From: Massospora cicadina
Taxonomy: Eukaryota > Entomophthoromycota > Entomophthoromycetes > Entomophthorales > Entomophthoraceae
Reading direction: 5' to 3'
DNA length: 64,000 nt
Assembly (NCBI GenBank): GCA_022478985.1
Contig: JAKSZP010014456.1
Coordinates: 334,706-398,705, forward strand
Part shown: positions 44,050 to 56,529 of the stretch, piece by piece
Layout of the letters: each line of letters begins with the position of its first letter
Numbering within the stretch: the first letter of the stretch is position 1
Position numbers and translations under genes: made by a program
Notes under the pieces: model-generated
The model's database searches: none
The model's input: only the letters and a program-made list of their open reading frames with translations
What the model was told of the DNA's origin: nothing

Positions 44050-45250
44050 GATCTCATGTACTTTAGGATGGGCGGCAATAGGGAAACTGTCCTTAAGCTG
44101 AATCATCTTTATCTTCTCAGTAATGGTTAATTCTTCTTTAAAATTCATTCTCTGCATGGGTGATCTTTTTACAGAAGGTACATTGGGTCACTATGCTCTC
44201 TTAAGTTTAGTTTTTTAACTGTAAGTACACTTAATCTACTGGACCTTTCTCATGTATTTAGGTTCATGATTTCTAACAACGTTAAGTAGAGCTTCTTTAT
44301 TTAAAAGAATAGAAATGAAACTGTGTTTAACAAAGGTGATTTTCATGATTAATTTAAAGTTGCTTTATAATCCAGATATAATAGCAGCCACAGCATCATC
44401 ATGTGTGAGCATTTTTAAGTCATTAAAGTTTGTTCCTTAATATAGAAGCCATATACAAAATTGTCCAGTGTCTCATTTACATGGTCCAAATTTGCATGAA
44501 GGTTTATTACTTATTCTCAGGTTTAACTTAGAACCTAATTTCTTGGTAAGTGCTTCCTTGACTTATGCCTGGTGTTCATGTTGCTTATATGAAAGACTGT
44601 AATCTCCTGGCCAAGTAACTTAAGTAGGACAAGATATGTCTAACTTTTGATAATTCATTGCACCATCTAAAGAATTTTGTATTTATATAGAAAGACGAGA
44701 TGCTGCCTTCCCTGGTGTTAAACTTATCCTAAAATTAGGCTTAACAAAGTTGTTTCTTCACTAGAGATAATATATACTATGGGAACGTCAAGTTGTGTAG
44801 TTTCTATTAATAGGTAAAACTGGTCAAGATTGTAAGCAAGTTGGTGGATCTAATTTTTAGGCTCAAGTTGTCCCTTTACATATTCAATAATGAGTCTTAG
44901 AGTAACGTCAAACACATTCACGATTCTCTCCAAGAAATCTGTGCCAACTTTAGGGGTTTAAACATGAACTTCAAGAGGTACTTAACCCCATGTGGTGAAT
45001 CAGATGGCTATAAAGTTTGCTCTCATATTCTAAGACTCTAATGTGCTTAAGTAAGTCCTTTTTCATAACCTTGCACTAAGACTTAGTTGGGGCTGATCCA
45101 TTTTGTAGAAAGCTCACTCTTCATCTGTTTCCATTGACCTTCTACTTTACTAAGGCGGCGATAAAGTTTAACCATCATTGCTAGCCTTCTTCCCAATCAA
45201 CTAATTCTCTAGATTGTTGATATAATTGATCAGAGTTAAGGAAAAGGCTT
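44050..45250 (-). pseudogene. Possible gag remnant of another LTR element
   Basis: On the minus strand, wording typical of retrotransposon capsid domains appears in broken frames: KQHEHQA then VKEALTKKLGSKLNL (about 44590-44520), LKMLTHDDAVAAIISGL (about 44420-44370) and LLNKEALLNVVRNHEPKYM (about 44310-44255). This resembles Ty3/copia-type gag (ALTxxLISGL, LLNEE). The orientation is opposite to Ty3-4, so it belongs to a different, older insertion. No RT or LTR could be assigned. Confidence 0.35.
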
Positions 45251-46460
45251 GAATGGCCTAAGATATCAGACCCCTCTCAACACAAGTTATTTTAGTTATA
45301 AGTCTATGAGGCACCACTAAGGCTTTATATCTCAATTTGATTCATACTCTATGATTAGTTTATACTAGTTTCATTTATAATCAATATGTTTGAAGTGCCC
45401 CTCATTTTAGCGTTGAATGGCTGAATCTTGTGGCGCCATTTCACCACGAGTAAAGCTTAATTTTGATGGAACTTGTCAGCAAAGGATTCAATATGCTATA
45501 AGGTATTTGCGTCTTATTTCATTAGGTCATTTTAGACATTTTCAGTTATATATGTTCAACAAAATTATAGCCCTAAAACTATTATGAGATATATATTTAT
45601 AAAGTTGGCTAATATATTTACGGTTTTCTTGGATCATTCTGGGGAGATCTTTAATGTGATGGGTGATAGATGGCAAGAATTTTACATTGGTCATACTAAC
45701 GCTTTCTGGGTAACCATATGGCGTAATGTCTCATTGTTTTGGGCGCATAAAACGAGCATAATATGTTACAACGCCAGATGTGAAAAATTTATATATAAAA
45801 AGGGTTTTATCATTTTGTATCTCTTTAGAAGAGTATTAATTTTATACAAAATTTACTTTTCTCTGTTTACAACATATGCTCTTTTTCTGGTCGCATAGTC
45901 ACTAAGAATTGTTAAAAAAACTTTTTTTGATCAGTAAATATGTTTTAAATCTAAGTAAATTAATCTAATCTGTTAACTCCAAAGATTTCATTTCTAAAAA
46001 CTCATATGATGCTATGGGTAACTTTCCTGTAAAAACTAATAGTTTGTAAATTACATCTATACAATGGTTAGAAACCATACAAACTAAATAATTTGATGGT
46101 TGCAATCTGATGATTGACAATGGTGTTTTTTCTTTTTTATAAAAGTTAAGAAAATAAACTTTTAATTGTCTTGTACTTGTTTGAACCAATTGATTATAAT
46201 CAATTAGGCTTACAAGTCTAATATGAAATTTTAACGTTTTTTAAGTTTGTCTATAACGAGGCTTAAAATAAAGTTCAACTTAATATTCTCTTCATCTCCA
46301 TTGTCTTCCCAGAGAAGCCAAATTCTTAAAAGCAATTTTGATTTTTTTCTATTTTGGCTTTTATAATATCTAAATATAAAGGTTGGAGAAAATCTAGAAA
46401 CCCTATAACAACAATTTCAGTCTTGCAAACTCCACTAAATCCTCAAATTTAAAGTTGTTA
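45251..46460. other. AT-rich stretch without supported gene
   Basis: A 104-codon plus frame at 45584-45898 is rich in Phe/Ile/Tyr, as expected of AT-rich DNA, and has no recognised domain. Nothing else was seen. Confidence 0.4.
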
Positions 46461-46475
46461 AGATTACAACTTGCA

Positions 46476-46521
46476 ACATCGATGAATCCCCCCTTGGGTT
46501 GGGACCATAGAGTACTAAAAA
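46476..46521 (+). mobile_element. 46-bp tail-only retroinsertion (RP-A tail family)
   Basis: The insert ends CTTGGGTTGGGACCATAGAG followed by TACTAAAAAA. It is flanked by a perfect 15-bp repeat agattacaacttgca (46461-46475 and 46522-46536). The perfect duplication suggests a more recent event than the copies at 3231 and 11338. Confidence 0.85.
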
Positions 46522-46536
46522 AGATTACAACTTGCA

Positions 46537-47130
46537 TTCCCTTACAACTCAACCTGAAGTTTAAAAGCTGACTGAAATGCCATGAAATTTACACTTCTTG
46601 GATCTTCAAAGGCAACTAACGGCCAGGCAGTCTACTATGGCTTCACTGCACCTGGACCTATGATAAATTATACTAAGACGCTTCTGTTTGAATGCTTTAG
46701 ATCTCTCCGCCAGATGCCTATATGATAGGCATAGCTAAAGTGGCTTCCTTAAACCTTACCTGGTGAGATGCAACCCACAACATTTAAGCATGATTTTTTT
46801 AAAATTGACATCTACCTAATTCACCATATGATTAAAGTAACTCTCTACAAATTGAATATACATTCAATAATAAATTTGACCTTGAAATTATTTTTGATAA
46901 TTTATTCAACTTGTAATTCATCTCAGCATGTTGTAGATCCTACAAGACTTCAAAGTAGGGATAATTTTAGTGACCGAGCAACCCAATCTCATCGTTTCAC
47001 AAACCATTTCAGTTGGCCTATAATGCGGAGGGGGAGGTTAGAAAGTTAATTTTTGACTTCTGGCAGTTGAGGCCTCTTACTCCTTCCAGAGATTTCCATT
47101 GCAACGTGACAAATCTTCTTAATCATCAAA
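46537..47130. other. Stretch without supported gene
   Basis: Short plus frames at 46768-47049 and 47013-47198 lack recognisable motifs. Confidence 0.4.
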
Positions 47131-47513
47131 ACATTACAAGGGCTTGGAAGATTTGGGAAGCAAAACCTCAAGGATTGATAAACAATAAATTGTTATAGAG
47201 TATAAACGTTTAATGAAATGTGGCCCAAAAAACTATATAGAATACCAATATAGGCTTTATTTGCTTTTAGGTAAGCTTTTTTGAAACGGTGAGAATACTG
47301 CGCATGGGAGAAAAAATACTAGTAAAGGGCGTCAATTTCACTTGTGGCCATCAGATTAGAATATTAAAATATGATAAGCTATTGATTTTGCACATGAGAG
47401 GTCTGACATGGTAAAACCAAAGCAAGGCTTCATTTAGCTCAAAATAAGTGTTTTTGAGTTGCAAAAAATGCCATTATTTAACAAATCTGAATCATGACAT
47501 CACCCACTTGTAA
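47131..47513 (+). repeat. Diverged direct repeat Y, copy 1
   Basis: Aligns by eye with 47921-48434: shared landmarks are a gcttg..gaagcaaaa block, caacaataaa, taccaatat, cttttaggtaagct / cttttaggggaagct, gccatcagattagaatatt / gccatcaaaattagaatatt, gataagctat and catcaccca. Similarity is roughly moderate. It could be an old LTR pair or tandem insertion of one element. Confidence 0.5.
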
Positions 47514-47920
47514 GATGAAAGCATAGACAGGTGGCTAAGGTAGAGAGGACACTGCAGCACAATGGTAGGTGAGCGCGGCATGCAGAACGGAAGGATAACA
47601 GTGGGATTAGATGAAGGGAGATAGGAAGGGGAGCTGCAGTACTAAAAGCTGGCAGAAGCAATGAGTGCAACAGATGGAAAGTGTTGTAGGTAAATCAGAG
47701 CATGAACTGCAGGCACAAAAGAAATGGGCACATCAGGGACAGCTGAAGGGGGAAAGTAGTGAGGAAGTGCCGGCATAATTGCTGGCAGGCATGGCAGACT
47801 CAAGGGAAGCGGACGTTGAAATCATCTTGATTCATGAAGAAGTTTGGTGGGTATGAGAAGGGATAAAAAACACAAGATTTTGCTATAGTGTAATGGGTCA
47901 CAGCCTGCTACATAAGCCAA
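47514..47920. other. Purine-rich spacer between Y copies
   Basis: Noticeably A/G-rich (about 47530-47830, with many agg, gaa and aag runs) compared with its surroundings. No coding sequence recognised. Confidence 0.35.
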
Positions 47921-48434
47921 ACACTGAAAGGGCTTGCGGAGCCAGAAAGCAAAAACCCAAGGTTTGGCCAACAATAAAGTTTTACTAACGTAAATTAGGC
48001 TGCAAATTGCGGCTAAACCCCATAAAAAAACCAATATGTGTTTTTCATTTAGCTTTTAGGGGAAGCTTTATAATCATTTTTTGAATATTATGTGCATTGG
48101 ATGCGGAACACTTTGGAAGGGCATTTTAGCTCACTTTTAGCCATCAAAATTAGAATATTTAATTCTGATAAGCTATCAAATTCACAACCAAGAGGTCCAA
48201 CATTGTAAAATTGTAGTGAGGCTTTTCCAAGATTCACCTAGATAAACTCTTTGATATGCAAAAATTGCAAATGCCATGTTTTGGCAAAATCAGATTCTTA
48301 TATCCATGGGAATCAACGCTTTCTGGGACCTCTGGACTTCCATATTGTAATGTTCTCACCTTCCATATAACAAATTCCACCCAATATAAAATTATTTCTA
48401 AGCATCACCCACGCATAGTCATGCAAGAGGCATA
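47921..48434 (+). repeat. Diverged direct repeat Y, copy 2
   Basis: The second copy has ~110 extra bases before the catcaccca block and is interrupted or ended at 48434 by the left LTR of Ty3-5. Confidence 0.5.
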
Positions 48435-49702
48435 TGAGATTTAGACTAGCCTACCAGTCAAGGCGCATGAGAACCCAGAAGGTAAGCCAGAATGCCAAAG
48501 GCACTGATGATCAAATGACTTGAAGTTGGGATGGAAAGTGGGCAAGCCATGAACGGTGACTCAGGATGGTGGTCAGGAGCAAACTGGAACACAACCAGGT
48601 AGTTGCTACTATGGAGTCAGCAGATTTTGGCGTGGGAAGCTTATTTGCTATGACAACAGGGCTGGGTTCCGCCATAGGGTTGTTGGCAAGATAGCGGCTG
48701 GCAAAATTATGAAATCTCACCCAGCGGGGAGGTAAAACCAATAACAAGAGTGACAAATCCTTATGCAGAATAGTTTTAGCAAGTGGGAAATGTCCAAGGA
48801 TGCACCTGAGTATGGTATGCTAGTCCATGATGGTAGGCAACATTGTCATTATGAAGGCCACAAGGGCCTAGTCATTATGTAACCCAAAAAACATTATTGG
48901 AGGTGAGTTTTTGCGGTGGATACCAAAGGGGAAAATTTTCCAAAAAGCAAATTTATTCAATGTGGGGTTTTTTTATTGAAAAAAATATAAAGAAATCGAC
49001 CAACAATCATATCATTTTGGATGATTGCCTAAATAATCAGTTGCTTAAGAATAATATGGCATTCATGGGCATGGGGCCTCGATTTCCCGACCTAGAATGA
49101 CAGAACTCAGTGGGAATAACTCATATTATGAGGTAACAGTGGTGGAAGACTGAGTTGATGTTGATTCAGCCTCTAGTTCCTGAATCATATTTTTATCACG
49201 ATTGCACCTGCATGAGTGGTGGCATCTAACTCGATGAGTGGCAGGGACCTCCCAGGGCAATTGTACGTAGGGATGTCCCAACTAGTTGGAAATGGATTAA
49301 GCCACCCAGATCAACCGTCCCAGTTTCCTCAGTTTGTTTTCACTTTTTTGAACTTCAGTGGAACTGGCCCCTGCATAAGAGGGAAGGGTTCACTTTTTCT
49401 TTGTAGATCTGGAGGAACTTGAACCTGACATCTGTAAAGGACCTGCTTTAATTTTCTGAGTCAGTCCCTTCCCGCTGCAACATCAGTGCAAACCACCTTG
49501 ATATGCTGCATCAGTTCACTAGTTGACAGTTTGGGGATGTGGGAGGGATTTTCAAGGGGTAGACCATAACCGACCACTCATCAACTGCATGGGCGAGATC
49601 GCCCAGTGTGACGAGGGGGACGGCCGCCCTCTTCAATGCTTTTTTGTTATTAAATTGAAACTCCTCCCAGTCCAAGCCCAGGGGCGCTCCCCTGGACTTA
49701 CA
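48435..49702 (-). repeat. Ty3-5 3' LTR (left)
   Basis: 1268 bp, TG..CA. It is preceded on the minus strand by the purine tract aaaaaggaaaggata at about 49703-49717. Confidence 0.85.
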
Positions 49703-49809
49703 TATCCTTTCCTTTTTAAAGAGGGGTAGCATCCCCACCAGGAAACTGGGTCAGGGCAACGATTTTATATTCTTTCAGTAGCTTGATCGCCATCAGCGTA
49801 GTGACCTTT

Positions 49810-50170
49810 TGGGGGGTCAGGGAGCCTCAGGGTGAGTAGTGTGAAATGCTTTGACTAACTCAAAGCAATTTGCGCAGACCCAAGCACCAACCCAGCTATA
49901 CTTGTAGGATTGGTAACCTTTCCAAGCAACTAAATATTAACTGAATGGCGTGACTGACAGTAAGCCAATACAGCGTTGACCTCAGCCTCTTCAGACCCAT
50001 CAATAATGATTTACTTGGGTTCCAGCAGAATTGGGCCCTTGAATGGGGACAATTGAGACACATGAAATTTGGGGTGGTACTTCTAATGAACTGGCAACTT
50101 CAAGTGGAACGCACCGTTCCCCAAGTCCTCTTCTTGTTAAGAGAGTGTCTGTAACTCTCTCATTCCCAGT
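49810..50170 (-). pseudogene. Ty3-5 chromodomain and preceding linker
   Basis: The linker frame (50170-50000) contains HHLTGNERV, corresponding to the PAHWK.. linker of Ty3-2. The chromodomain (about 49990-49810) reads QSRHSVxYLVAWKGYQSYKY, then SW and FELVKAFHTTHPEAP, with the aromatic Y/W positions intact. It would bind methylated histone tails to guide integration. It is in a different frame from the integrase core. Confidence 0.7.
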
Positions 50171-51010
50171 GAGGTGGTGAAGGATGCACAGCCACACCGC
50201 CAGGGAACTAGCCATCAACAGTATTAGATATAGGGCACTGTGAATGGTGCCTGAGAAGAAGAGACCTAGGGTGAGGGTGTACATCGCAGTGTATAAGAGT
50301 AAATAACAAATAAACAACAAAACCTGGGTGGACCCCAAATTGGGAATCCATAACCAGGTGATGATTGGTGCTAGGGAGCTTGTGTGCCTCAAGCTGGAGG
50401 GGACCAGGGTGACTCATAGGTGAACTGTATGCTGCAGTTACTTTGTATAAAATGTAGTGGGCAACGTTGTTGGAGACCTCCTCAAAGAGGTTCACATACA
50501 GGTCCACCCAAGGAATCATATTCTTTAAAAAAAAACTTAATAAAATGGGGAATTGGCTATTAAAAAGTCAACCAATGAGGAAGGTTGGTCTTGAGAAAAA
50601 TATTTAAGCAATGGATGGGGAATCGTCAGTTGGCTGAAGTGGTACTAAGCCTAAGTTCACAAATAGGCCCACACTTCCATTAGCCCAGGTATAGTATCTC
50701 AAGAATGACCAAACTTGGGTTATTGATTGTAAGCAAGGCCAACCCTAGTTGAAAATTTCAAAAATTGAACGTGTTTCAAAAACCCATTCGCTAGTTAACT
50801 AAACCAAACTGTCATCATTAATACTATATCTAGTTCGTTTTAACGCTCTTCCCATGACACAGAGCTGAGAATCTCGCACGTCCCTTAGATTGACCTGGGC
50901 ATATTGAGCCTGAACCTAGCGCTGGTTTAGGGTATGTTTGAGGTTGGGAAGGCCTGCTAACTTCACTTTTTGGCCTCCCAACGACTAGCTTTGTCTTTGC
51001 AGTTGGTCCC
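50171..51010. other. Unidentified ~840-bp insert in Ty3-5 between integrase and chromodomain
   Basis: By comparison with Ty3-2, FDDII (about 51020) should be followed within a few codons by the HW linker, but here about 840 bp intervene. The insert has an A-run near 50525-50535 and minus frames at 50208-50519 and 50830-51015 (Ser/Pro/Lys-rich) that I do not recognise. No clear LTR or inverted end, so its nature is open. Confidence 0.4.
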
Positions 51011-51019
51011 TTCAATTAT

Positions 51020-52270
51020 GTCATCAAACTATGACACTTCTACCAAGTGAGGCCAGGAACGGTTGCTTGCAAATTTGTGAGAGGGCACCTGCATTCACAA
51101 GTGGCGCATGTCCAACATAACATGTGTCCCCTCCTTAATATCATGCGCTGAAAGGCGCTTAAATCCAGCAAACCGCTTATAGTCACTAATAACCTTGGTC
51201 AAGTGTTCACGGACCAAGGACTGGGTGGCTTTCTTTAATGTGTATAGATGGATGTGGCTAGCACCTCTTGATGAAGGCACGGTTCTACCAAAAATAAAAG
51301 GTTATATTCTAAAATGGCTTCATAGGGGGAGAAGCTAGTGGATGCATACTTTTATTTTGTATGCAAACTAGTGAGCGGGAGATCACCCCCCAGTGTTCTG
51401 AGCTGCCGCAGCGTAACACCAGAAATATTGCTATAAGTTTGATTTACATTCTCGGTTTGGCCGTCTGATTGGGGATAGTACATGGTCAAGTGACATGGCG
51501 TAATTTTTAAATTCGCCAAATTTTTATTCCAGAATCAAACCGTAAATTGAGTGCCGCAGTCACTGATGATTTCCTGCGGCATTTCAAACATGGAGAACAC
51601 ATGCTTCACAAACAGTAAGGATATCTCCTTGGAGGTGATGGCTGAGGAACAGGGTATGAAGAGGGCGAATTTGGTGAAGCAATCTACAGCTACCATGACT
51701 GCCATAAATCCATTGAAGCTTGGCAGCTCAACAATAAAGTCTACTGACATGGAAGTTCATGGCCCCTCGGCCTACTGCAGGGGGTGGAGGAGACCATTCT
51801 TGCCTGATCTGTTTAACTTGGCCCACACTCATGTCACACAATTTACTGTCCATGTAAAGATATCTTTTGACAGGCCTGGCCAGTTGTAAGTCTGCTTGAT
51901 CATGTCGAAACACCTCTCAATGCCTGGATTCCCAACTGCAGAGGGGTTGTGGTTCATGCAGATGACTTTGTTGTGGAGGAGGGTCAGCACCCACAAGTAT
52001 GACCTAAATTAGATAAGCCCCTCAACCAAGTAATAAGGCGAGTGCTTGTGCTTTGGGAAGCTAACTGCTCCAACAACTCTAACCCTTATGTACAAGCTGT
52101 TTGGGTCACTAGAACCCTCAAAACCAGGGGAGCGTCCAGACCCAAATCTGCCACTGAAATTGCGGGAGGAGCAATAGCTAGAATTTGGGCTGGTGGTATT
52201 ACTGTGATAAGATCTCTCTCATCCGGATCTGACAGACAGAGTGCTGGCTTTAAACTCAGAAAGTTGGGGA
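51020..52270 (-). pseudogene. Ty3-5 integrase
   Basis: Zinc-finger region about 51960-51860 (HNPSAVGNPGIERCFDMIKQ). The core is SVDFIVELPSFNGFMAVMVA (Asp), VDCFTKFALFIPCSSAI, FEMPQEIISDCGTQFTVWFW (Asp) and PQSDGQTENVNQ (Glu), so all three catalytic residues remain. The tail is YKRFAGFKRLSAHDIKEG and MRHL, then broken RMQVPSHKFAS wording shared with Ty3-2. A longer frame survives at 51750-51535. The element itself is broken by frameshifts at about 51530 and 51300. Confidence 0.8.
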
Positions 52271-52276
52271 GCACAT

Positions 52277-53650
52277 TTAATGCTCCCTTGACAAACTCAT
52301 ACTTGAAATTGAAGCTGCATAAGTCACACTTTGTCCAAGCTTGTCAGTGTGAAAACTTTTGCAGCTTTTAAAAGTACAGGAGAGCTTGTAATCTGTCCAT
52401 ATGGTTACCTCATGTTGAGCACCCTGCAAAAGGTACCACCAGTGAGTTAGGGCCCATGCCACGGCAGCCAACTCTTTGTTGTAGATGGTCCAGGACTTCT
52501 CAGTAGTTTAAACTTACAGGAGAAATAGGCGACCCGGTGTTTCAAACCGTCATACTCTTGGAGCAAAACAGCCCCACCGTGGAAGAAGATGCATTGCACG
52601 CTACCCTTTAAGTTTTTGGAGTCTGCACGTTTAAGTACTGGTGGTGCTACGAACACCTTTTTGATTGATTTGAATGCCTGTTGGCATTTTGGAGTCCAGT
52701 GGAAAAGAACATTTTAACTGTAAGGGGATGCTGAGGCGCAGCCAGCTGTGAGAGAGTGTTGGTGAGAATTTTTTTGGAAGATTATGATACCCAGAAATCT
52801 CCTCAACCGCTTCTAGTTCGTTGGAGCAGGCCACTAACATATGGCTTTGAGTCTACTGGGTGTTATGGTGTATCTTTCTTTTAGAACTAAATTACCCAAA
52901 AATCACTTCTTCCTATAAGAATTCTCACTTAGATATCTTAACAAAAAGACTCGCCTTATGCAGAGTGGCCAGTTCCCATTTCTAAATTCTTCTCGTGCTG
53001 CTCAGGTGTGGGGGAATGAACTAGAATATCATCAATGTATGCCACTGCGCAGGTGAATCTGAGGTCACCCAGCACACTATTGATCATCCATTGAAACATT
53101 GCGGGGGATTTTCAGCCCAAGCAGCATCATTAAAACTGAAATATATCTCTTCTTGTCCAAATAGCGGTCAGTCATTCCTAGCCTTCAGTCACTCGGATTT
53201 GGGTAAAGCATTTATAAGGTTTTGTTTAGAAAACACCCAAGACCTCGTGATCTCCTGCCTGATAGTTTGCTCTAGGGGGAGGGGGTAGGGGTCATGAACC
53301 GTGATACTATTCAGGTGTCTGTAGTCCATGCAGGGGCGCAGCATCCCATCAGTTTTTTGTGAAGACTATGGGCGAGGCAATGGGGGATGATCCTTAAATA
53401 CCCAACCCTTCTTAGATATATCAAACCATGCATCCAAAACCTCGTTATCCTCTACTGTGTAAGGGTACTGTGGGCAAATAATGTTAACCACAGCCACCTT
53501 CATGAAAAAGGACGAGTCAAACTCAGTGTGTGGCGGAAGATGGTTCACTTTGTTCAAATTGAAAATATCTTGGTAGGCCATTAACGCTGGAGGAAATTCT
53601 GGTGGAAGGCCCCAGGGGAAACGAGAGTATTGATGGAGCCACAGTTCCAA
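52277..53650 (-). pseudogene. Ty3-5 reverse transcriptase and RNase H
   Basis: RT: LPPEFPPALMAYQDIFNLNK (53600-53540), NEVLDAWFDISKKGWVFKDH, LRPCMDYRHLNSITVHDPYP (about 53340-53290) and YIDDILVHS with the catalytic Asp pair intact (YIDD, 53039-53028). RNase H: KMPTGIQIN region, KNLKGSVQCIFFHGGAVLLQ, where the first Asp region is altered, and LPWHGP in place of the ALTHWW context, frameshifted. Several frameshifts. Here the YxDD aspartates are GAT codons with no CpG and survived, unlike Ty3-2 and Ty3-3. Confidence 0.75.
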
Positions 53651-55069
53651 GATTTGAAGAGATTTTCGAGCAGAGGAAACTCACCCTCTATCTGAGCATT
53701 GGCAAAAGACTGCATGTTTGATTCAAATGGATTTTCACTTGCTGGAGCACCACCATCCCATACCCAAAATAGCTGGGAACACCAAGTCAGGAATCACCGA
53801 AAATTGGTCACAGAAATTGAATTGATGGACTGAGAAAGGCATTGGGCGCCACACCTAAAGAACGGCGAAGCAGCTGATGATGCAACCATCACCGCTGGGC
53901 CAAGGTCCAAGTCCATTTCCAGATGTTGGGCCACCTTCAAACTTATGATTTTACCGCCGCGCCCATGTCTACCAGGGCCTCAAAAAGATACCCAGTTTGC
54001 CCCTATCTGAATTTCCATTGTCAATAAAAAATAATGTTAATTCTGTTTATTGACAACAGTGCACAATTCCGCTAACAGGATGGAGATAACAATTTGATTG
54101 GGTGTAAAATCAGGCTTGGTAGAAGGGAAGGCATCCAGAACAAGGGGTTGGCCCACATTCGCCTCAGGATTCACGCCCATCAACTGGGGACAGATGGATT
54201 GGGAGATACTTTCTCAGCTGTTTGGCTGCCATGCTCATTGGGACCTAAGTGGTTACTGCAACAACGATGGGATTGGAAACCATCTCTTTGTCAGCAAATC
54301 CTATAAAAATGAGCTATCCACTGCACAGGGAATCTGTTAGAGCGCAGCTCTGATTGAGGTTGCCACCATACACATCTGGTCTACTGTATCCACCAGGGTG
54401 GCCCAAATGCCATGGTTGGCAGATGCCAAATCCAACGCAGCTCAATCATTGGTTGATTAATTTCCAGTGGTAATCTGTGGGTGAGGTATTGCTTGCATAA
54501 TGATGCCACAAAGGAAGCTAAGTTGGATGCCTCAGAGCCAATAGAAAACAGTTGGAGTAAGAAAGTGGAACGCGGCACTGGCACCTTCAATGTTGAAGAT
54601 ACCAGTTAGATTAAAGTTTTGAGTCCCCAGTCTGAATGGCTTCATGCAAAAGGCCCCACAACCATTGATGGGTGTTGCCTTCATCGGCATCTAAGAGGGC
54701 CACACTTTAGTGGGCGTCCATCATAGAAGCGGAGCCTGCAGGGTTGATTGAGAACTGCACCTGCAACTCATCAAGGGCGTTGAGCACCTGGTTAGCAACC
54801 TTGACAGACGGAGCAGATGAACCTATCACATGAGGGTGGTCTACTACATAAACAGGGTTTCTGGGATGGACTGGGTAGTGAAAAACTCTCCCAACACCAC
54901 TTGGGAGCTGCCTATGAACTTAGCTACCAACCAGACAAATAACTGGAGTCAAATCACTGACTGCAATTAAAATTTGGTAGGTAGAAACCACTGTGGCACC
55001 CACCTCAAGGAGGAGAGCGGAAATCGCAGATATCATAAGGTCAGTCAATTGTGTCATGAAAGCAGAAAA
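53651..55069 (-). pseudogene. Ty3-5 gag-like region and protease
   Basis: The protease is recognisable near 53990-53950 as LFEALVDMGAA (DTG now DMG), matching FEALVDTGAA of Ty3-2. Upstream ~1 kb is where gag should be. It contains NALDELQVQFSINPAGSAS (about 54790-54740) and SFVASLCKQYLTHRLPLEIN (about 54530-54450), with no zinc knuckle seen. Identification of gag is by position only. Stops and shifts are frequent. Confidence 0.55.
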
Positions 55070-55298
55070 TGAGATTTAAAGTGGCCTGCCAGTCAGGGTG
55101 CATGAGCGCTAATAAAGTAAGCCATAATTCCAAAGGCACTGTTGCTTAAATAACTTTAAGTTGGGATGGAAGGTGGGTGAATTAAAATGATGACTCAAGA
55201 TGTTGATCAGTAGCAAACTGGCACACAATCAGGTAGTTGCTACTATGAGCTGGCATATTCGGGTATGGGAAGCTTAATTGCTACAACAATAGGGCTGG
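55070..55298 (-). repeat. Ty3-5 5' LTR, piece left of Ty3-6
   Basis: Aligns with 48435-48660 (shared caggtagttgctactatg and gggaagctta..tgcta). It is followed directly by Ty3-6. Confidence 0.85.
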
Positions 55299-56409
55299 TG
55301 TTAGAATTATTGCCCATATTCCCAAACAACTAGATTACTAGGGGTTGCTAGGAAATAATTCCCTATAGTGAAGTGAATTGGATATTGGTTGACTCTATTT
55401 TGGGGTAACAATGTTTGGGAAATTTTAGGTAATTCTCCTGAATTTGAACTGTTGAGGATTGATCCAGGTGAATGCTTAAGATATCATCAGGCAGAGTTGC
55501 TGACAAATTCAGGGGCAATTGATATTTGATTAAATATTAAATATCAGGTGTACTGATTGGGATTGGTCAGGTTTCATCACCAACTAATTGGAAATATAAG
55601 GATCAAGTTGTGAGGCGTGTGATGCCTCCTGCAACTAGTGAATCAATTAGTCGGTTTGTGACCCACTTTAATGGGTAACAAGTCCCATTACCTAAGCAGG
55701 TTGCTTGCCAAATATAGTTGGTTTGCTTGGATCAAGAGTAAAACTTTAGGGACACGTTTTCTGACTCTTTCCATTTTAGGTCTCAAGGATGTCCAATGAT
55801 GGAATCCTTGCCAGGATGTGGAAGACCATCGCAGATTAGACAACGATGGGTAATTAAATTGCAACAGCTGTCATTTCATTGAAGAGGTGACAACCGAGGG
55901 ATGAGCACCAAATCCACTATAATTTCCATTAAGAGTTCACTTAATAAAGACACACTTTACAGAACACTTTACCAGAATCCATTATTGGTTATATTCTGCT
56001 TCAAGGAAATTATTGCTGTGTGCTTTAATTGGAGACTCTTTAGGATAAAGAATAAGGATCTGAGCATGGATTCCGAGAAGAGAAGCTGAGCTGAATTAGG
56101 GGTTGCTGCCAACTGTGTGCCACCAGAGAGAAGCCATAAATGAGTATCTGAGCATGGATCAGGTTAGGCTGTATAAGGGGATGAATCCATAATGAGGACA
56201 TCTTAAATATTGTAAGGAGGAATACTGGTCAAGCGTTAGAACAATATTAATGCTTTATTCAACTACGGTTAATAGTCTTCATACTATTATCAAATGAAGA
56301 TATATTACTATCAGACAACACTGAAAATTGCACAACACCATACCTGTGCAGTAAATCAATTTAGGAGTTATCAGCCGTGAACAATCAATGAAACCCATAA
56401 ATTTTAACG
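55299..56409 (+). repeat. Ty3-6 5' LTR
   Basis: 1111 bp, starts TGTTAGAATT and ends TTTTAACG (A in the 3' LTR). It contains a 62-codon frame (55901-56089) that is nearly unchanged in the 3' LTR (62336-62524), probably because the LTRs are so similar. Confidence 0.9.
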
Positions 56410-56411
56410 AA

Positions 56412-56428
56412 TCATGCTCACTCAGGGG
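56412..56428 (+). promoter_or_regulatory. Decayed primer-binding site of Ty3-6
   Basis: TCATGCTCACTCAGGGG three bases after the LTR. It resembles the Ty3-3/T site TGGTGCTCACTACAGGGG with a few changes. Confidence 0.5.
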
Positions 56429-56529
56429 TGTAGTTGAGTAAAATACTATGACATGATATCATTTAATGATGAATAAGAAAACCTTTGCCAGACTTGGCAA
56501 CCATCAACCAGAATGCCTTGAATTCAGCG

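Noticed and set aside
45584..45898. 104-codon plus frame, possible small membrane protein
   Set aside because: AT-driven Phe/Ile/Tyr content, no conserved motif, no context.
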